Shown here one piece after another: positions 12,243 to 25,165 of a stretch of 64,000 bases of DNA; the first letter of the stretch is position 1, and each line of letters begins with the position of its first letter. The stretch covers positions 325,394,929 to 325,458,928 of the forward strand of contig CM022301.1 of assembly GCA_011799875.1 (NCBI GenBank), written 5' to 3'. Origin of the DNA: Thinopyrum elongatum. Its lineage: Eukaryota; Streptophyta; Magnoliopsida; Poales; Poaceae. The translations under genes and the position numbers were made by a program. The notes under the pieces were generated by a model, which saw nothing but the letters and a program-made list of their open reading frames with translations, was not told where the DNA came from and did no database searches.

Positions 12243-12357
12243 ACTTTATTGTTCTTGATGTTGATTGCAATCCGTCTTGTCCAATTATACTTGGTAGACC
12301 ATTTTTACGTACTATTGGTGTCATGATTGATATGAAAGAAGGAAATATTAAATTTTA

Positions 12358-14947
12358 ATTTCCACCAAGAAAGGAGATGGAACACTTCCCTAGAACAAGA
12401 ATTAAGCCACCATACGAATCAATCATGAGGGCATCCTATAGATCAGAAACTAAAGATGACAATACTTGAATCTATGAATTATGCCTAGCTAGGGGCATAA
12501 AACGATAGAGCTTGTTTGGAGGCAACCCAATGAATAAAATTTATTTTTTTCCTTTTTATTTCTATTGTTGAGTGTTTACACAATTATTCCTCTGTTATTA
12601 TTGTGTTTTTTATGTTTTAACTAGTATTTGTGCCAAGTAAAGCCCTTGGGATAGCTTTGGTGACAGTTGATTTGATCCTGTTGAAAAACAGAAACTTTTT
12701 CGTTAAGTAACAGAATTGTTTAAATTGACAGAAGAGACGAAAATTTATTAATTTTTTACAAAAGATTCATATACAAATTTAATCTGTTTTCCTAATTTTT
12801 CAGAATTTTGGAGTTAAAGAAGTATGAGAACAATTCGCATCTTTACAGACTACTCTGTTTTTGACAGATTCTGTTTTCTTTGCATTGTGTGCTTATTTTG
12901 ATGAATCTATGGATTGTATCGGGGGGTATAAGCCATGGAAAAGTTAGAATACAGTATATATAATGCAATAACAAATTTTAATGGGTTTGCAACAGTACTT
13001 AAATTAAATATTGGTTTTCTTATACTAACGGATCTCACGAAGATTTTGTTAACTTTTGTGTGATTGAAGTTTTCAAGTTTTGGGTGAGATCGCGATGGAT
13101 GAAGGAATAAGGAATGAAAAGAGCCTAAGCTTGGGGATGCCCCATGTCACCCCAAGTTAATATTCAAGGAGAACCAAGCAACTAAGCTTGGGGATGCCCC
13201 GGAAGGCATCCCCTCTTTCTTCTAACGACCATCGGTATTTTACTTGGAGCTATATTTTTATTCGTCACATATCATGAGTTTTGCTTGGAGCGTCTTGTAT
13301 TATATGAGTCTTTGCTTGTTTTGCTTTTTAGTTTGTCACAAGTATCCTTGTTGGACACACCTATTTGAGAGAGCCAAAATTATGCTATGATTTGTTAGAA
13401 TTGCTCTTTATGCTTCACTTAAATTTTTTGAGCTATGGAATTGCTCTAGTGCTTCACTTATATCTTTTTTAGCACGGTGTGATTTAGTATTTTTGAAGAA
13501 ATTCTCTCATGCTTCACTTATATTATTTTGAGAGAAGAATTTTTTTTAAGAAATTCTCTCATGCTTCACTTATATTATTTTGAGAGACGAAATTTTTTAT
13601 CCCCATGTTCTTCACTTAAATTTGTTTGAGCTATTTAAAAGCAATTGCAATATATGAAACTAGTCGCAAAGTGATAGACATTCAAGAGGGATATAATAAA
13701 AACTTTCATGAAGATCATTGGACAAACTAAACTTGATTCTTTGTAATAGTTTTGAGATATGATGATAGTGATATGTGAGTCATGTTGGTGAGTAATTATG
13801 CCTTAGTAAGAGTATTGGTGTTAAGGTTTGTGATTCCCTATGCAAGCACGAAAGTTAATGGTTATGCAATGAAATTACATCCTACTTATGGTGCATTATT
13901 CGGTGTTAGTTATGCTTAATGCTCGCTTATGTGAATTTTTGTTTCTTGGTTGGTTGCTTCTCAATCTTTTTGCTAGCCTCCACTTGTACTAAGTAGAAAT
14001 ATTACTTGTGCATCCAAAATCTTTAAACCCAGTTTTGCCATATGAGTCCACCATACCTACCTATATGCGGTATTTTCGTGCCGTTCTAAGTAAATTTGTA
14101 TGTGCCATCTCTAATTTTTCAAAATGAATTTCCTTTTTGTGTGCTCGTACCACTCATGAAGCGGCAGGGGATGGCCAATATTTTCCATGCTAGATGTGTT
14201 ATTCTCAATATGAGTGTTTATTCACTTGTCATTGCACGAGAGTGCGGCGGTAATAGGGATTCCCAGCCCCGAAATGAAGAAGAAATTTACTTTATGTTGC
14301 CAAATAATAAATTCCTTGGAAAGTGTTGGTATGGAAGGCACCCGTGGATACGGCTAGCCATGGATTGTGAAAGAATGGTGGAAAAAGAAATAAAGTTTAT
14401 TTTATGTTTGGGAATCGCCTATGATATATCTAGCATGGAAAGTGTCGGGAATTACTCGGCCATTTTCGTTGACAGGAAAAGTAGGCCTCTCAAAAAAATT
14501 ATCTCTCAATTTAAGCTTTGAGCTCTGGCAACTCTACAAATCCCTACTTCCCTCTGCGAAGGGCCTATCTATTTACTTTATGCATTTTTTATTTTTTTAT
14601 CTGAGTCTCCATCTTCTCTTATAAAGCACCAGCTAGGGAGCACTATGATCATACTTGAGCATTGGATGTAGCTAATATGCGAGTGTGTTTCATGAATGGA
14701 TCAATGATTGAGCATGATGAGCTAGGGATAACTTTCTTTACTGTTGATATTTTGAAAGACATGGTTGCTTGTTGATATGCTTGAGTATTGAAATCTTCAT
14801 GTCAAAACTAGACTATTGCTTTGAACCATATAAAATTCCAAATGTCCATGCTACAAAAGAAAAGAATATGTGATGAACATGTTAGGCAGCATTCCACATC
14901 AAAAATTCTATTTTTATCATTTACCTACTCGAGGACGAGTAGAAATT
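12358..14947 (+). other. Non-coding internal region of the second gypsy element
   Basis: About 2.6 kb of AT-rich sequence. It contains repeated phrases such as AGCTTGGGGATGCCCC (about 13130 and 13183) and short direct repeats of an ATGCTTCACTTATATTATTTTGAGAGA type (13510-13590). I see no credible gene; the ORF at 14096-14521 has no recognisable motif. Confidence 0.55.
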
Positions 14948-14961
14948 AAGCTTGGGGATGC

Positions 14962-15500
14962 TGATACGTCTCCAACGTATCTATAATTTTTTATTGTTCC
15001 ATGCTGTTATATTATCATTCTTGGATGTTTTATATTCATTTTATAGCAACTTTATATCATTTTTTGGGACTTACCTATTGACATAGTGCCTAGTGCCAGT
15101 TGCTGTTTTTTGCTTGTATTTTACTTCGCAGAATATCAGTACCAAACGGAGTCCAAACGCAGCGAAGCTTTTTGGAGATTTTTTCTGGACCAGAAGACAC
15201 CCAGTGGGCCAAGAAAGCACCAGAGGGGAGGCCCGTTGGGAGCACAACCCACCAGGGCGCTCCCACGGGGGTTGTGCCTCCCACGGAGACCTCCTACACC
15301 GCCTCTTCGCACTATAAATTCCCAAATATTCTAGAAATCCTAGGGGATTCGACGAAACACAATTCCAGCCACCGCAAGTTCCAGAAGCACGAGATCCAAT
15401 CTAACACCATCACGGAGGGGTTCATCATCCTCATTGGTGCCTCTCCGATGATGCGTGAGTAGTCCACCATAGACCTACGGGTCCGTAGGCAGTAGCTAGA

Positions 15501-15558
<58 letters not shown>

Positions 15559-16686
15559 GATTCTCAATACAATGGTCTCTTGGAGATCTATTTGATGTAA
15601 CTCTTTTTACGGTGTGTTTGTCTCTTTTGATTCTCAATACAATGGTCTCTTGGAGATCTATTTGATGTAACTCTTTTTGCGGTGTGTTTGTTGGGATCCG
15701 ATGAACTTTGAGTTTATGATCAGATTTATATCCATGAATATTATTTGAGTCTTCTTTGATCTCTTATATGCATGATTATTTATAGCCTCGTATTTCTTCT
15801 TCGAATCTTTGGTTTAGTTAGGCCAACTAGATCGATTTTTCTTGCCATGGGAAGAGGTGCTTTGTGATGGGTTCGATCTTGCGGTGTTCTTTCCCAGTGA
15901 CAGAAGGGGCTGCAAGACACGCATGTATCGTTGCTATTAAGGATAACAAGATGGGGGCTATTCCTACATGAATAGATCTCGTCTGCATCATGTCATTGTT
16001 CTTATTGCATTACTCCGTTTCTCCATGAACTTAATACACTAGATGCATGCTGGATAGCGGTCGATGTGTGGAGTAATAGTAGTAGATACAGAATCGTTTC
16101 GGTCTACTAATTTTGGACGTGATGCCTATATATTGATCATTGCCTTGGATATCGTCATAATTATTCGATCTTCTATCAATTGCCCAACAGTAATTTGTTT
16201 ACCCACCGTGTGCTATTTCTCGAGAGAAGCCACTAGTGAAATCTACGGCCCCCGGGTCTATCCTTTATCATATTTGCTTTGAGATCTATTTTTATTCGCT
16301 TTTATTTTCAGATCTATTATTTCAAAAACCCAAAAATACCTTGCTGCACTTTTTTATTACTTATTTTATTTCGCATTTTATCGAGAGCTATTTATCCAAT
16401 CTACCATAAATTTATCTATCTTTTTACCGGGGAGGATCGAGACAAGATAGTCTCCCGTCAACTTGCCAATTTCTGGCACCGTTACCTAGGAGGGATTGAC
16501 AACCCCTCTTAAGTGTCGGGTTGCAAACATTTGTTCTTTGTGTGCAGGTTCCGTTTACATAGTGTTGCTTGGTTCTCCTACTGGATTGATACCTTGGTTT
16601 CTCAACTGAGGGAAATACCTACCGTAGCTGTACTGCATCATCCCTTCTTCTTTGGGGAAATACCGACGCAGTTTCAAGCGACATCA
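14962..16686 (+). repeat. 3' LTR of the second gypsy element (about 1.7 kb)
   Basis: It starts TGATACGTCTCC after a polypurine tract and ends CGACATCA. It resembles the LTR at 54384-55932 in start, layout and end but is clearly diverged. It carries a shorter hairpin (about 15238-15283), a TC microsatellite, and a 70-bp unit present twice just after it (about 15553-15690). Confidence 0.85.
15507..15555. repeat. (TC)n microsatellite in the LTR
   Basis: About 24 TC units. The related LTR at 54384 has only a short TC run at the same place (about 54963-54977), so the tract has expanded in this copy. Confidence 0.95.
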
Positions 16687-16691
16687 GTGGG

Positions 16692-17144
16692 ATGTCGGAT
16701 TTCTCAAAGGAGACCTCGAGGGATTCTTTGCGAGCTTGTTGAGGATGGTAGTTCGGGAGTAGTCGCTATATGTTTTAGGTGCTCGTGGACAGTTGATCCG
16801 ACATGTGGATGCACCGCTATGTAACTCTGTGGACCTTGGGATTCTTTTCCCTCTCCCCTATTAATGAATTATACGCACATTCATGCGTATTTTAGAAGAA
16901 AAAAAAGATAGCCTAAGAGAAACTCCAGATTTCTCAAAGGAGACCTCGAGGGATTCTTTGCGAGCTTGTTGAGGATGGTAGTTCGGGAGTAGTCGCTATA
17001 TGTTTTAGGTGCTCGTGGAGTTGATCCGACATGTGGATGCACCGCTATGTAACTCTATGGACCTTGGGATTCTTTTCCCTCTCCTCTATTAATGAATTAT
17101 ACGCACATTCGTGCGTATTCCAGAAGAAAAAAAAGATAGCCTAA
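16692..17144 (+). mobile_element. LINE 3' tail fragment, tandemly duplicated
   Basis: The sequence ends with AATGAATTATACGCACATTC-type text followed by an A-rich run, as in 3' tails of grass I-type LINEs. It occurs twice with a 230-bp offset (16698-16927 and 16928-17157). The first copy ends with a near copy of the first 11 bases of the adjacent Harbinger terminus. There is no ORF of note. The LINE assignment is by resemblance only. Confidence 0.5.
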
Positions 17145-18808
17145 GAGCAACTCCAACGCGGCGACCCATTTCATCCGCCGCCGTCCGTTTGGGTCGCCGA
17201 GGAAAAAAGTGACGGCCCAATGCGCCGACTCATTCCTAAATCGCGGACGCCACCATTTCCAGCCCAAACTGGGCCGGAAATGCGTCGGCGCAGACGCGAA
17301 GCGGACGCGCCGCACGCCCTCTCGATGTCCGTCGTGTCCCCACCAGGCGGCCGGCCAACTACCTCCCGCGTCTTTATTAATGACGCGGGACAACCGCGGG
17401 CCCATGCGTCAGCGACGGCGGGGCGTCCTTTTTAATCCGAGCATTTGGGGTGGGGGTGGGGCGTCCTCATCCTCTTCCAGACGCCCGTCCCCATCTAGCC
17501 ACCCTTTGCTCCCCCGTTGGCGACAACCCTAGCCACCATGGGGTTCTTCTCCGGCAAGAACAAGGGCAAGGCCCCCGCCGGCCCTTCGCGCGCCCTCCCC
17601 CCGCCTCCGCCGTCGTCTTCCCGCCAGCCACGGTAGCGCATTAGTGTCCCAGTGCACCAGGCGAAGTGGCACTGGGAGCACCGCGTCCCCCTTCCCTACC
17701 CCGACGTCACGTTGCCACATGACTGGCACTGGCACTTGGATCCGGAGAGGATCCCAGTGCCGGCGGTGCCGCGGTCAGCGCGGGTGCACGCGGAGGAGGT
17801 GCGGCGCCGGCGGCAGCAGTTGACGCTGGAGCAGCACCTCAACCCCGCCTGCGCATCAGACTCTCCCGATTGGGAGGTCTGGTTCGCGTTGGAGCACGAG
17901 GAGCAGCGTCGGCACGGCGTCCGGGGCGTGGAGGCTGGCACCCCACCGCCCCTCGTCGTGCGCGACGAGGACTAGGAGGCGGAGGCCGCCTACCAGGCGG
18001 CGCTGGCGGTTGTCCTCCATGAAAGCGAGGAGGAGGAGGAGGATGCGTACCAGGCGCGGCTGTCGGAGGCCATGGCGCTCTCTGCTGCCGGCGACTGCGT
18101 CGTGCCTCCGTTGATGTCGCCGTCCCCCGCCAAGGCCGAGCCCGTGCCAACCCCCCTCAAGCCCGAGCACTACACGTGGGACGGGTACGTGCGCGAGTGG
18201 GTCAGCGCGCCACCCGTCTGGTTTGGGGCTACGCCGGCCCAGGAGCAGATGTACCTGGAGCAATGGCGGCGGCGCAGGCTGGCAAAGGAGCGCCGCGAGG
18301 GCGAGCGGCTTGAGCAGCTAGAGCGCGAGGCGAAGGAGGAGCGCCGCGAGGCGGAGGAGGAGGAGTGCCATGCCCGGGATGGGGCAGCCCAGCCGACGGC
18401 GGTACAGCCAGCGGCGGAGGACGTCGCCACAGCCTGGGAAACGGCGTTCCCCTGAGCTGGCCCGGCGCCGGCGCTCATCGACCTCACCGGGCCCGACGAC
18501 GACGACGAGAACGCCTAGGGCAGCGCGCCTCCCAAATTTTAGTTTTATTTAATGCTTTTACTTAATGTAAAGTGGACTAGTGGACTCTCGCCGGCCTTTG
18601 TGGCCGGCATTATTGTTTAATTAACATTTTTTATTTTCAAAATATGTGCGGTATTTTTTTCGCGCCATCTAAAAAATGGGTCGGGCCAGCGTTGGACGCA
18701 AGCGCCGACCCAAACGCGAAAGCAGACATGGGTATCCGTTGGGCGACCCAAATGAACAAAAAGCGAATAAAATTGCCGTCCGTTTGGGTCGACCGGTTGG
18801 AGTTGCTC
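17145..18808 (+). mobile_element. PIF/Harbinger-like DNA transposon 1 (1.66 kb, cargo gene, no transposase)
   Basis: The ends are GAGCAACTCCAAC... and ...GTTGGAGTTGCTC, flanked by TAA on both sides (17142-17144 and 18809-18811). A 3-bp TAA/TTA duplication is the hallmark of PIF/Harbinger. Subterminal text on both sides repeats a TCCGTTTGGGTCG motif. The interior is very GC-rich and holds one decayed gene (17538-18518). No DDE transposase is present, so it is non-autonomous. Confidence 0.8.
17538..18518 (+). pseudogene. Harbinger cargo gene, acidic IDLT-tail protein family, broken by stops
   Basis: The ATG at 17538 (context CCACCATGG) opens a single frame of 326 codons to TAG at 18516. It is interrupted by in-frame stops at 17634, 17973 and 18453. 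Conserved pieces shared with the intact relative at 33793-34785 are a W-x-HRVPLPYPDV...IPVPAVP block (about residues 43-75) and a short acidic tail, IDLTGPDDDDENA. The middle is a charged, helical E/R-rich segment (about residues 240-285). Function unknown. The tail looks like a SUMO-interacting motif (hydrophobic-D-L-T followed by acidic residues), which is an inference. Confidence 0.65.
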
Positions 18809-18862
18809 TAAAACTCAGATTGCAACTCCTAGTGTTCCCTCTATGGCTATACCTCACTACTA

Positions 18863-19025
18863 CTCCCTACGTTCTCAAATATAAGTCTTTTTAGATATTC
18901 TAACAAGTGGCTACATACGAAACAAAATGAGTGAATTTACACTTTAAGATATGTCTACATGCATCCGTATATTGTAGTCTATTTGAAATGTCTAAAAAAG
19001 AACTTATATTTAAGAACGGAGGGAG
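18863..19025. mobile_element. Stowaway MITE (Tc1/mariner type), 163 bp
   Basis: Its inverted ends (CTCCCTACGTTCTCAAATAT... and ...ATATTTAAGAACGGAGGGAG) are flanked by TA on both sides. The sequence reads like the common Triticeae Stowaway families. There is no coding capacity. Confidence 0.93.
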
Positions 19026-20462
19026 TACATGGCACACGTGTGTTGGGTGGCCGGTGGAGGACGGCCGAAAAGCTTGGACAGCATCAAAGCCCAAATGGTA
19101 TCTTTTCATTGGGCAAATGGAATGACCGATGGACGACGATGTATAACTGCATTTGCCGTTGCCCTCCTCCCATCGCCTTTACATTACTACGGCATGATTA
19201 TATTACTATCCAAAGGCGCGGTCCGATTTAAATAAAAGTCACGCGCATCTCGTAGCCTAAAATGCAGCGCAAGCTTTAGAGGGGAAAGGCTCGTTCTTCT
19301 TAATTACGTTTTCGCTCGTTGAGTGCATGAGTAGTCATGGTGCAATGACCTGCGACGGAGGAAATCGCTGTACAAAATCAGGGCGTGATCTGCCATTTTC
19401 CAGACGTAAACAAGGTGGCACTGTGCCAAAATCGGCGGGGATAAAGATCAGGAAGAAAGTAATCTTATTACAGGTGATGGCGTGGTCCCAAAACAAACAA
19501 GTGAGCACTGAACCGGTAATCCACAACGGTGCCCAGGCTCATATGCTCTCAATGAACAATAAATTTGGAAGAAAAAAAATAGCAACCAAATTTTAGAAAT
19601 TCTGAAAAAAAAATTGACATCCAAGATGCTCCAGTTTTCGAGAAACATGCAAAATTTGTACTCAATTGACATTTGAGGAGCTCATGCAAAAAATAAAGCA
19701 TGCCTATACAGTGTAGTGTTTCAAAGTTTCTTTGAAAACCAGTTTTTTTTTTTTTGGCCACGACCTCCTTGGATACCCTAACACCACGAAATTTTACAGG
19801 CACCTTGCCAAAAAAAAAATCAAAAAAAGGATTTTTTGAATTGTTTTACATATTTTCTGTTCACATGCGGGTGTAGACGAGCCTGGGCTCAGATTAGCCG
19901 CTCTCGGACTGAGCCGACTACTAATTAATAAACGTGGTAAGACTGTGAGCTACAGAGAAATAATGCGCGACATCAACTGCAAACTGAGAGTGACAAATCG
20001 ACAGGCGTCCTCTAGATGCCCTTGGGGATAGATCGAATTGGAGCGTGATATCCAAGATAGGGAGATGTCACCGGTTTCTCCTCGGTTTTGCTTCCCTCTT
20101 GCCATTAAGACGATCTGCATCAGTTCAACTTGCTTCTAACAAAATCATCCATGTGTGCACGCACCAGACGCAGAGGGCGAGAAGTAGACGAGGTTCTTCC
20201 TTGGTCAGAAAGAAATGCCTATGGCATGGCGTATGAAGAAAGCCGAAGCACCATATACTATGCATGCAGTGTATACACATCAATCCATGGCCATGAATTT
20301 CCCCTTTTGGTTTTTGTATATATATTACCCGACGGACCCGTAGTTTATGCTTAGGCTAATGTCTTCGGTTCGGTACGGAGGTGGTAGGTAGGTGAAGCCA
20401 AGCCACATACATGCATATACAAGCCAGTGGCAGTAGGTGAACTCATACGTGTATGACTCTTA
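19026..20462. other. Intergenic, no gene recognised; possible small inverted-repeat element
   Basis: I see no supported gene. A pair of inverted GCCCAGGCTC / GAGCCTGGGC motifs at about 19532-19542 and 19877-19890 bounds an A/T-homopolymer-rich stretch. This could be an old MITE-like element, but no target duplication is evident. Confidence 0.35.
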
Positions 20463-20703
20463 GGCCCTGTTTGTTTGGGCTTTTTCTTCTGCTTTTGCAG
20501 CTTTTTCACTTTGGCCAAAAAGCCACAAAAGCTCCTAAATAGGTGTTTTTGGAGCTTTTATGACTTTTGAAGCGAAATATTGTTATATTGATTCATCAAA
20601 AGCCTTAAAAGCCCCCAAAACACCTATTTATGAGCTTTTATGGCTTTTTGGCCAAAGTGAAAAAGCTGCAAAAGCAGAAGCAAAAGCCCAAACAAACAGG
20701 GCC
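20463..20703. mobile_element. Tourist-like MITE (PIF/Harbinger type), 241 bp, near-perfect hairpin
   Basis: It starts GGCCCTGTTTGTTTGGGC and ends with the inverse. It is flanked by TTA on both sides (20460-20462 and 20704-20706). The inverted arms extend about 100 nt with few mismatches, so a transcript would fold into a long hairpin. There is no coding capacity. Confidence 0.85.
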
Positions 20704-20706
20704 TTA

Positions 20707-23700
20707 GATAAACGCCGATCTCTTGGATCGCTTTCCATTCTTTGGTTAACATTTTCATTTGTCAGAGGATCTGTATCTATCTAGGTTGAGCACCAGCTCG
20801 AAAGGGATTGTCCATATTTGTCCTTGCTCTGCATTTTTTTTTTTTTGTAAGAACTTCAGAAGGATTGAGAAGTGGTGTGGTCCTAAATGCCCCGGAGAAA
20901 ACAAGATACTGATATCCGAAACCAAAATGATGGACATTACTTAGATTAATCTGTATCCATCTATATCTCTCTAGGTACAAAAATCTACCCCCCGCAAAAA
21001 AAAGGGTACTACAAAATTGTCTCTAGAGAAAACAAACTATTAGAATGCCCTTATGTACCAGAAACATTAAACTGCATAACTGTCATTACCATATGTTGCT
21101 TCTTGCAGGAAGCACTTAGATTTATATACACACAAGCCAAATGGGTAGTTGGACAGTATACGCATCAACCACACGGGAGCAAAGCATACTCCGCGATAAT
21201 CCATCACTGTCCCGTAACATATCACCATTAGTGGTTTTATTAGGACAAAAAAAAGGACAGTGTTTCATCACGCTAGTTGAAGGCCGGTATCTGAAGCTCC
21301 ATCAGAAAAGATCGCTACTGCTGATCCTTGCATGTCATGTCAAGCTAGGTCATCTATCAGGCTAGTTAGAAAGCAAGAACCCCTATTACAGGTTCACCTT
21401 GCTAGAGTTTTGTACTTTTGTTGTCTTATTACTGGCCAACTAAATTGTACTACTAGCAAGTAACAACCAAGAGTGATATATACATCACACATGATTTATT
21501 TCGTTTTCAACATACTTAGGCCCTGCTTGGATTGATAGTAATTTTGGTCTGCTCTCCGGTATTTAGCTCAAGCTTGAACTGAATACCGGAAAGTACACAA
21601 AATTTGCAGTCAATACAGGGCAGGGTCTATGATAATTCGACAGTGTAATCTTATGATGGAAAATGGGTTGACAGGGAAAGACCAACAGCTTGATTTTCGT
21701 TATGACCTCCTGTGACCTAGACAGCCCCCATGATTTTGAGATGCTAGCCTTTGATTTGTTGCTGTCAAGCCTGGTTAATTAGCACTAACGGTCAGCATCT
21801 TCTACCTGCACCTCCTCCCACTTGCAGGAATAGGAGAAGATGGTGCACAAGTCGCACAAACGATTAGTTCCGTTCAGAAAGAATACTAGCTAGAGAGAAA
21901 TGATCATGGCAACAATGCCTTGGGAATAAGAGAGAAATAAGTTCGTAGACATGAATTCAGCCAGATTTATAGGCATCCATCCTGCGTTTGAGTACTTATA
22001 TGCACTTCATAAAATTCTGACAAGAATGTTCAGTACTAAAGCATGTTAGGAGTTTATTCACCTCATAGGGTATATATGCCAAGCTATGAGTTTATTCACC
22101 TCATATATATACACATAAGCCAAGTACAAAAGAACTCACGCTCTATATCGATCAAAAGCACATCTAGTTTGCAGCCTTTGGTGCGAGTGAGTTAACACCA
22201 AACTCTTTTTTGAAAAACTATTCTTTTTCAGCACACCATTAGTGCCAAACATCTTTTGGCTTAATCTGTGATATGCACATTGTTGGTGTGTGAGTGGCAG
22301 AATCTGGTGCTTTTCTCTCTCCCTTTGTTCACCTTTCTTTGAGCAAGAGAAAGATTTAAGTGCGTGTCTGCTTTGGGGATTCCCACACCACCAGGGGACT
22401 TGGTAGGGCGACGATCATGAGCCTGCCTTTGCCCCCCACGAAGGAGGTCTGTCACTCTCTCCTTTTTGTCTTTCCTTTTGAAGATCGCCATCCACACTAT
22501 GTTTTTCTTGGGGGGCAACACCGGTCAAAGCCATCCGGTGACGGAGCACCGGGGCGGTTGCAAAGCAGTTCGTTGCTGAATCATCCGAGGTGATAAAATA
22601 TGCTCGGTTTTAACTCATCCTAAAGCAAACTCTCCAATGTGTTGATCCATGACCATTGCCGATCGCATTTTAAAGTAAATGTTATTATGTTTTAAAAGCA
22701 ATATTGGTCGGGCGTGCGCCGGCCGTGTGCTACGATTGGTTGCTCTACAGTGGCAGCAGAAGATGAGAGCAAAGCGTGATCAGATGAACCAAGACGAGCG
22801 CCACACACAGCCAAAAAGATGGTACTCCGTAGCACTGCCTAGCAACAGCGGAAATCTGTGATGGCATCAGGGCAGCAGCCACAGGCCAGCGACACATGGG
22901 GTTCGACGGTACGCGATACAGTGCGGCGGCATCATCGCCTGAGTGAGCCTTTCCATCCCGACATGCGCCACAGGACGCAGACACGTTACGGTCATGAGAG
23001 CACGGCGTATTCACGACATACATTGATACATACGCCCTACTGTAGTCACGTGGCGTCGGCGCTTAATCAGCTTCACAAGTGGTACGATCACAATCCGAAT
23101 GCGACTTGGGCGGCGGAGCTGATCGGTTCATCTGCTCAGCAGCGAACGGTCCTCGTAACGATGTAAACTATGCCGCGACGAATTGAAGGTTTACCAACCG
23201 CCGATTACGTAGCAATTAATCTAGCAGCTTCAACCGATGCCCTTTAACCAGTGAGATTCATCGATCACTTTCGTTCCTTCAGAAGCAGTGGGGGGCAAAA
23301 ACAACGTTTCAGCATCTCTAACAGTGGAAATGTCAAAGAGAGAAAAATCAACTGCTTGTGAGAGAAGAAAACAGTACTACTGCCACCAACCTCAAATTAA
23401 TAGAAGAAACAATCGTTACAGCAATACTAAGGAAGTAACATATTCACGAGTATTTTACACAAGATACCGTCAAATTCTGGAGGCTGGAACCAGGGGAGAA
23501 CGCGAGTGCACAACGCAATGGGACCAAACCGCGAACAGTCATCACGTTGACGCAAATAAATGGATCTTTCATGTATAGATTAATAATTGCAAGCAAATTC
23601 ATTCGAGTGAAACAAAAAATTCCAAATGTAGTACTACGGAGTTTAAATACCAGAGGGATTCAGTGTATATAAGACCTAGGTGAAGAAAACTCAAAACCGC

Positions 23701-25165
23701 GTCTTAAATCTTATACAAAGAGCCGCTTATAACATGGAAGGAAGGGAATACTCTACTCTTTCATATACAAAAAAGAAAACCCAATTTTCTGGTCTTACCC
23801 TTTTGGCACATCACTGATGGTGCGCTAGCATATCATGCAGCCACCATAAATAGGCAAACCAGACTGATGGTAACTCTCCACCAGTTGGTAATGACAGAAC
23901 GCTCACGGATGGTATTCCTCCTCAAATTACATTATGGTGAGCTGACATTACGGTCGCAAAGAAGTACGCAGCGGTGGTTCTCCTGTCCCTACCCAACTTT
24001 TAACACTCGACGAAACAGGGGTCATGAAACCAACTACAGGGGAGAGTACGAGAAGAAGCAGATGGATCATATGCAAATACAAGAAACGCCAGAAACCCCC
24101 AAAATTTTAGCTGTTTGAAATGAAAGAACAAAACTAGCAAGAAACCAAGCTGTTGGTACTGTGCACACCTGAACTGTAACACCAGCACCTGAGCTGCAAC
24201 AGCAGCAAAATTGTTTAACACAGTTCAAAATATCTCCAGTTTTAAAAGAAATAATCATCACACTGGAACACTGACAAATTTTCATGAAAACCTTGCAACT
24301 TACTAGGGGCCAGACCTATTTATTTGTAACTAATTCTGCAACATGCAGGCAAAGACCAGACAAAGGAATCTTCTAGATGAGATTGGCATGGACTGTGAGA
24401 ATAAAGCTGGTCAAGCCAACAATGAAATAAAAAACTCTTGAAGTAACAAAACAAAGCATCACTGAACTTAACTCGTACACACAAATAAAAGCAAGCATCT
24501 CCATCAACGATTGCAGTAGTAGTGGCCATACCACTATGACCAACATTCACATAGAATGGTGAGATCTTGCATATGCCAGTAATTGAAACTTTGACCATGT
24601 GACGTATCTGAACGATCAAAAGGAGGCTCCCATAGCAGCCATTAGAGATGCAAAACATGACAACAACAAATTGGCATCACGAACGAGACTACAGAGGGTA
24701 GGTGAGAACTTTAGATGTCAGCACCAGGAAAGTAAACAGCGCACTCATGGAAGAGATGATTTAATCCGAAAACTTCTGTCAGAAACAATGACATGGAGCG
24801 ACCCTCTCACAAGGGGCTCAAGATGTTGATAGTTGAATTGCTGATCTGGGATACTAATTCGAAAACCGAGATCAAATCCTTTACAGTATGAAGTTAGTCA
24901 GAAAAGGAGAAGTTTGTACTTGTCTTTCTAAAGGTTTGAAAACTTGAGTAAAAACCATGCTCCTGAGCCGGTTTTTAACTGAAACAATTTTCTATTTCAG
25001 ATGTTATCACCATTAAGGTAACATGAAAGTTGTAGATATCTAAGCTGGTATCTTTTGCGCCGTTTGGAAATACTAATAAGTAAGGAGAAAATAGCATGGA
25101 AATAGAGAATTAAACCGCGTTTTGATGTAAGGAGCAAAGTTGGGTTTTACAAATTTTGTCGAGCA
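20707..25165. other. Intergenic region, about 4.5 kb, no gene recognised
   Basis: Scattered short ORFs show no family signature, no plausible splice structure and no compositional step. A moderately GC-rich stretch at about 22360-23170 could be old transposon or promoter remnant. Both strands were read; nothing can be supported. Confidence 0.5.

Larger units (their letters stand above)
11165..16686 (+). mobile_element. Second gypsy-type element, 3' part (internal region plus 3' LTR)
   Basis: Internal sequence resumes directly after the Athila-like element. It has a gag-protease ORF (11322-12242 and on), a long non-coding stretch, a polypurine tract (AAGCTTGGGGATGC, about 14948-14961) and a 3' LTR (14962-16686). 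No reverse transcriptase or integrase is present, so it is either a non-autonomous family or has lost pol. Its 5' part lies beyond the left edge. The flanking base string after the LTR is GTGGG, and the matching copy is not in the window. Confidence 0.82.

Noticed and set aside
21530..21655. Possible MITE bounded by GGCCCTGCTTGG and CAGGGCAGGG
   Set aside because: The ends do not align as inverted repeats and no target duplication could be found.
22861..23166. 102-codon plus-strand ORF in the intergenic region
   Set aside because: No family signature, no homologue in the window and no promoter or splice context; not supported as a gene.
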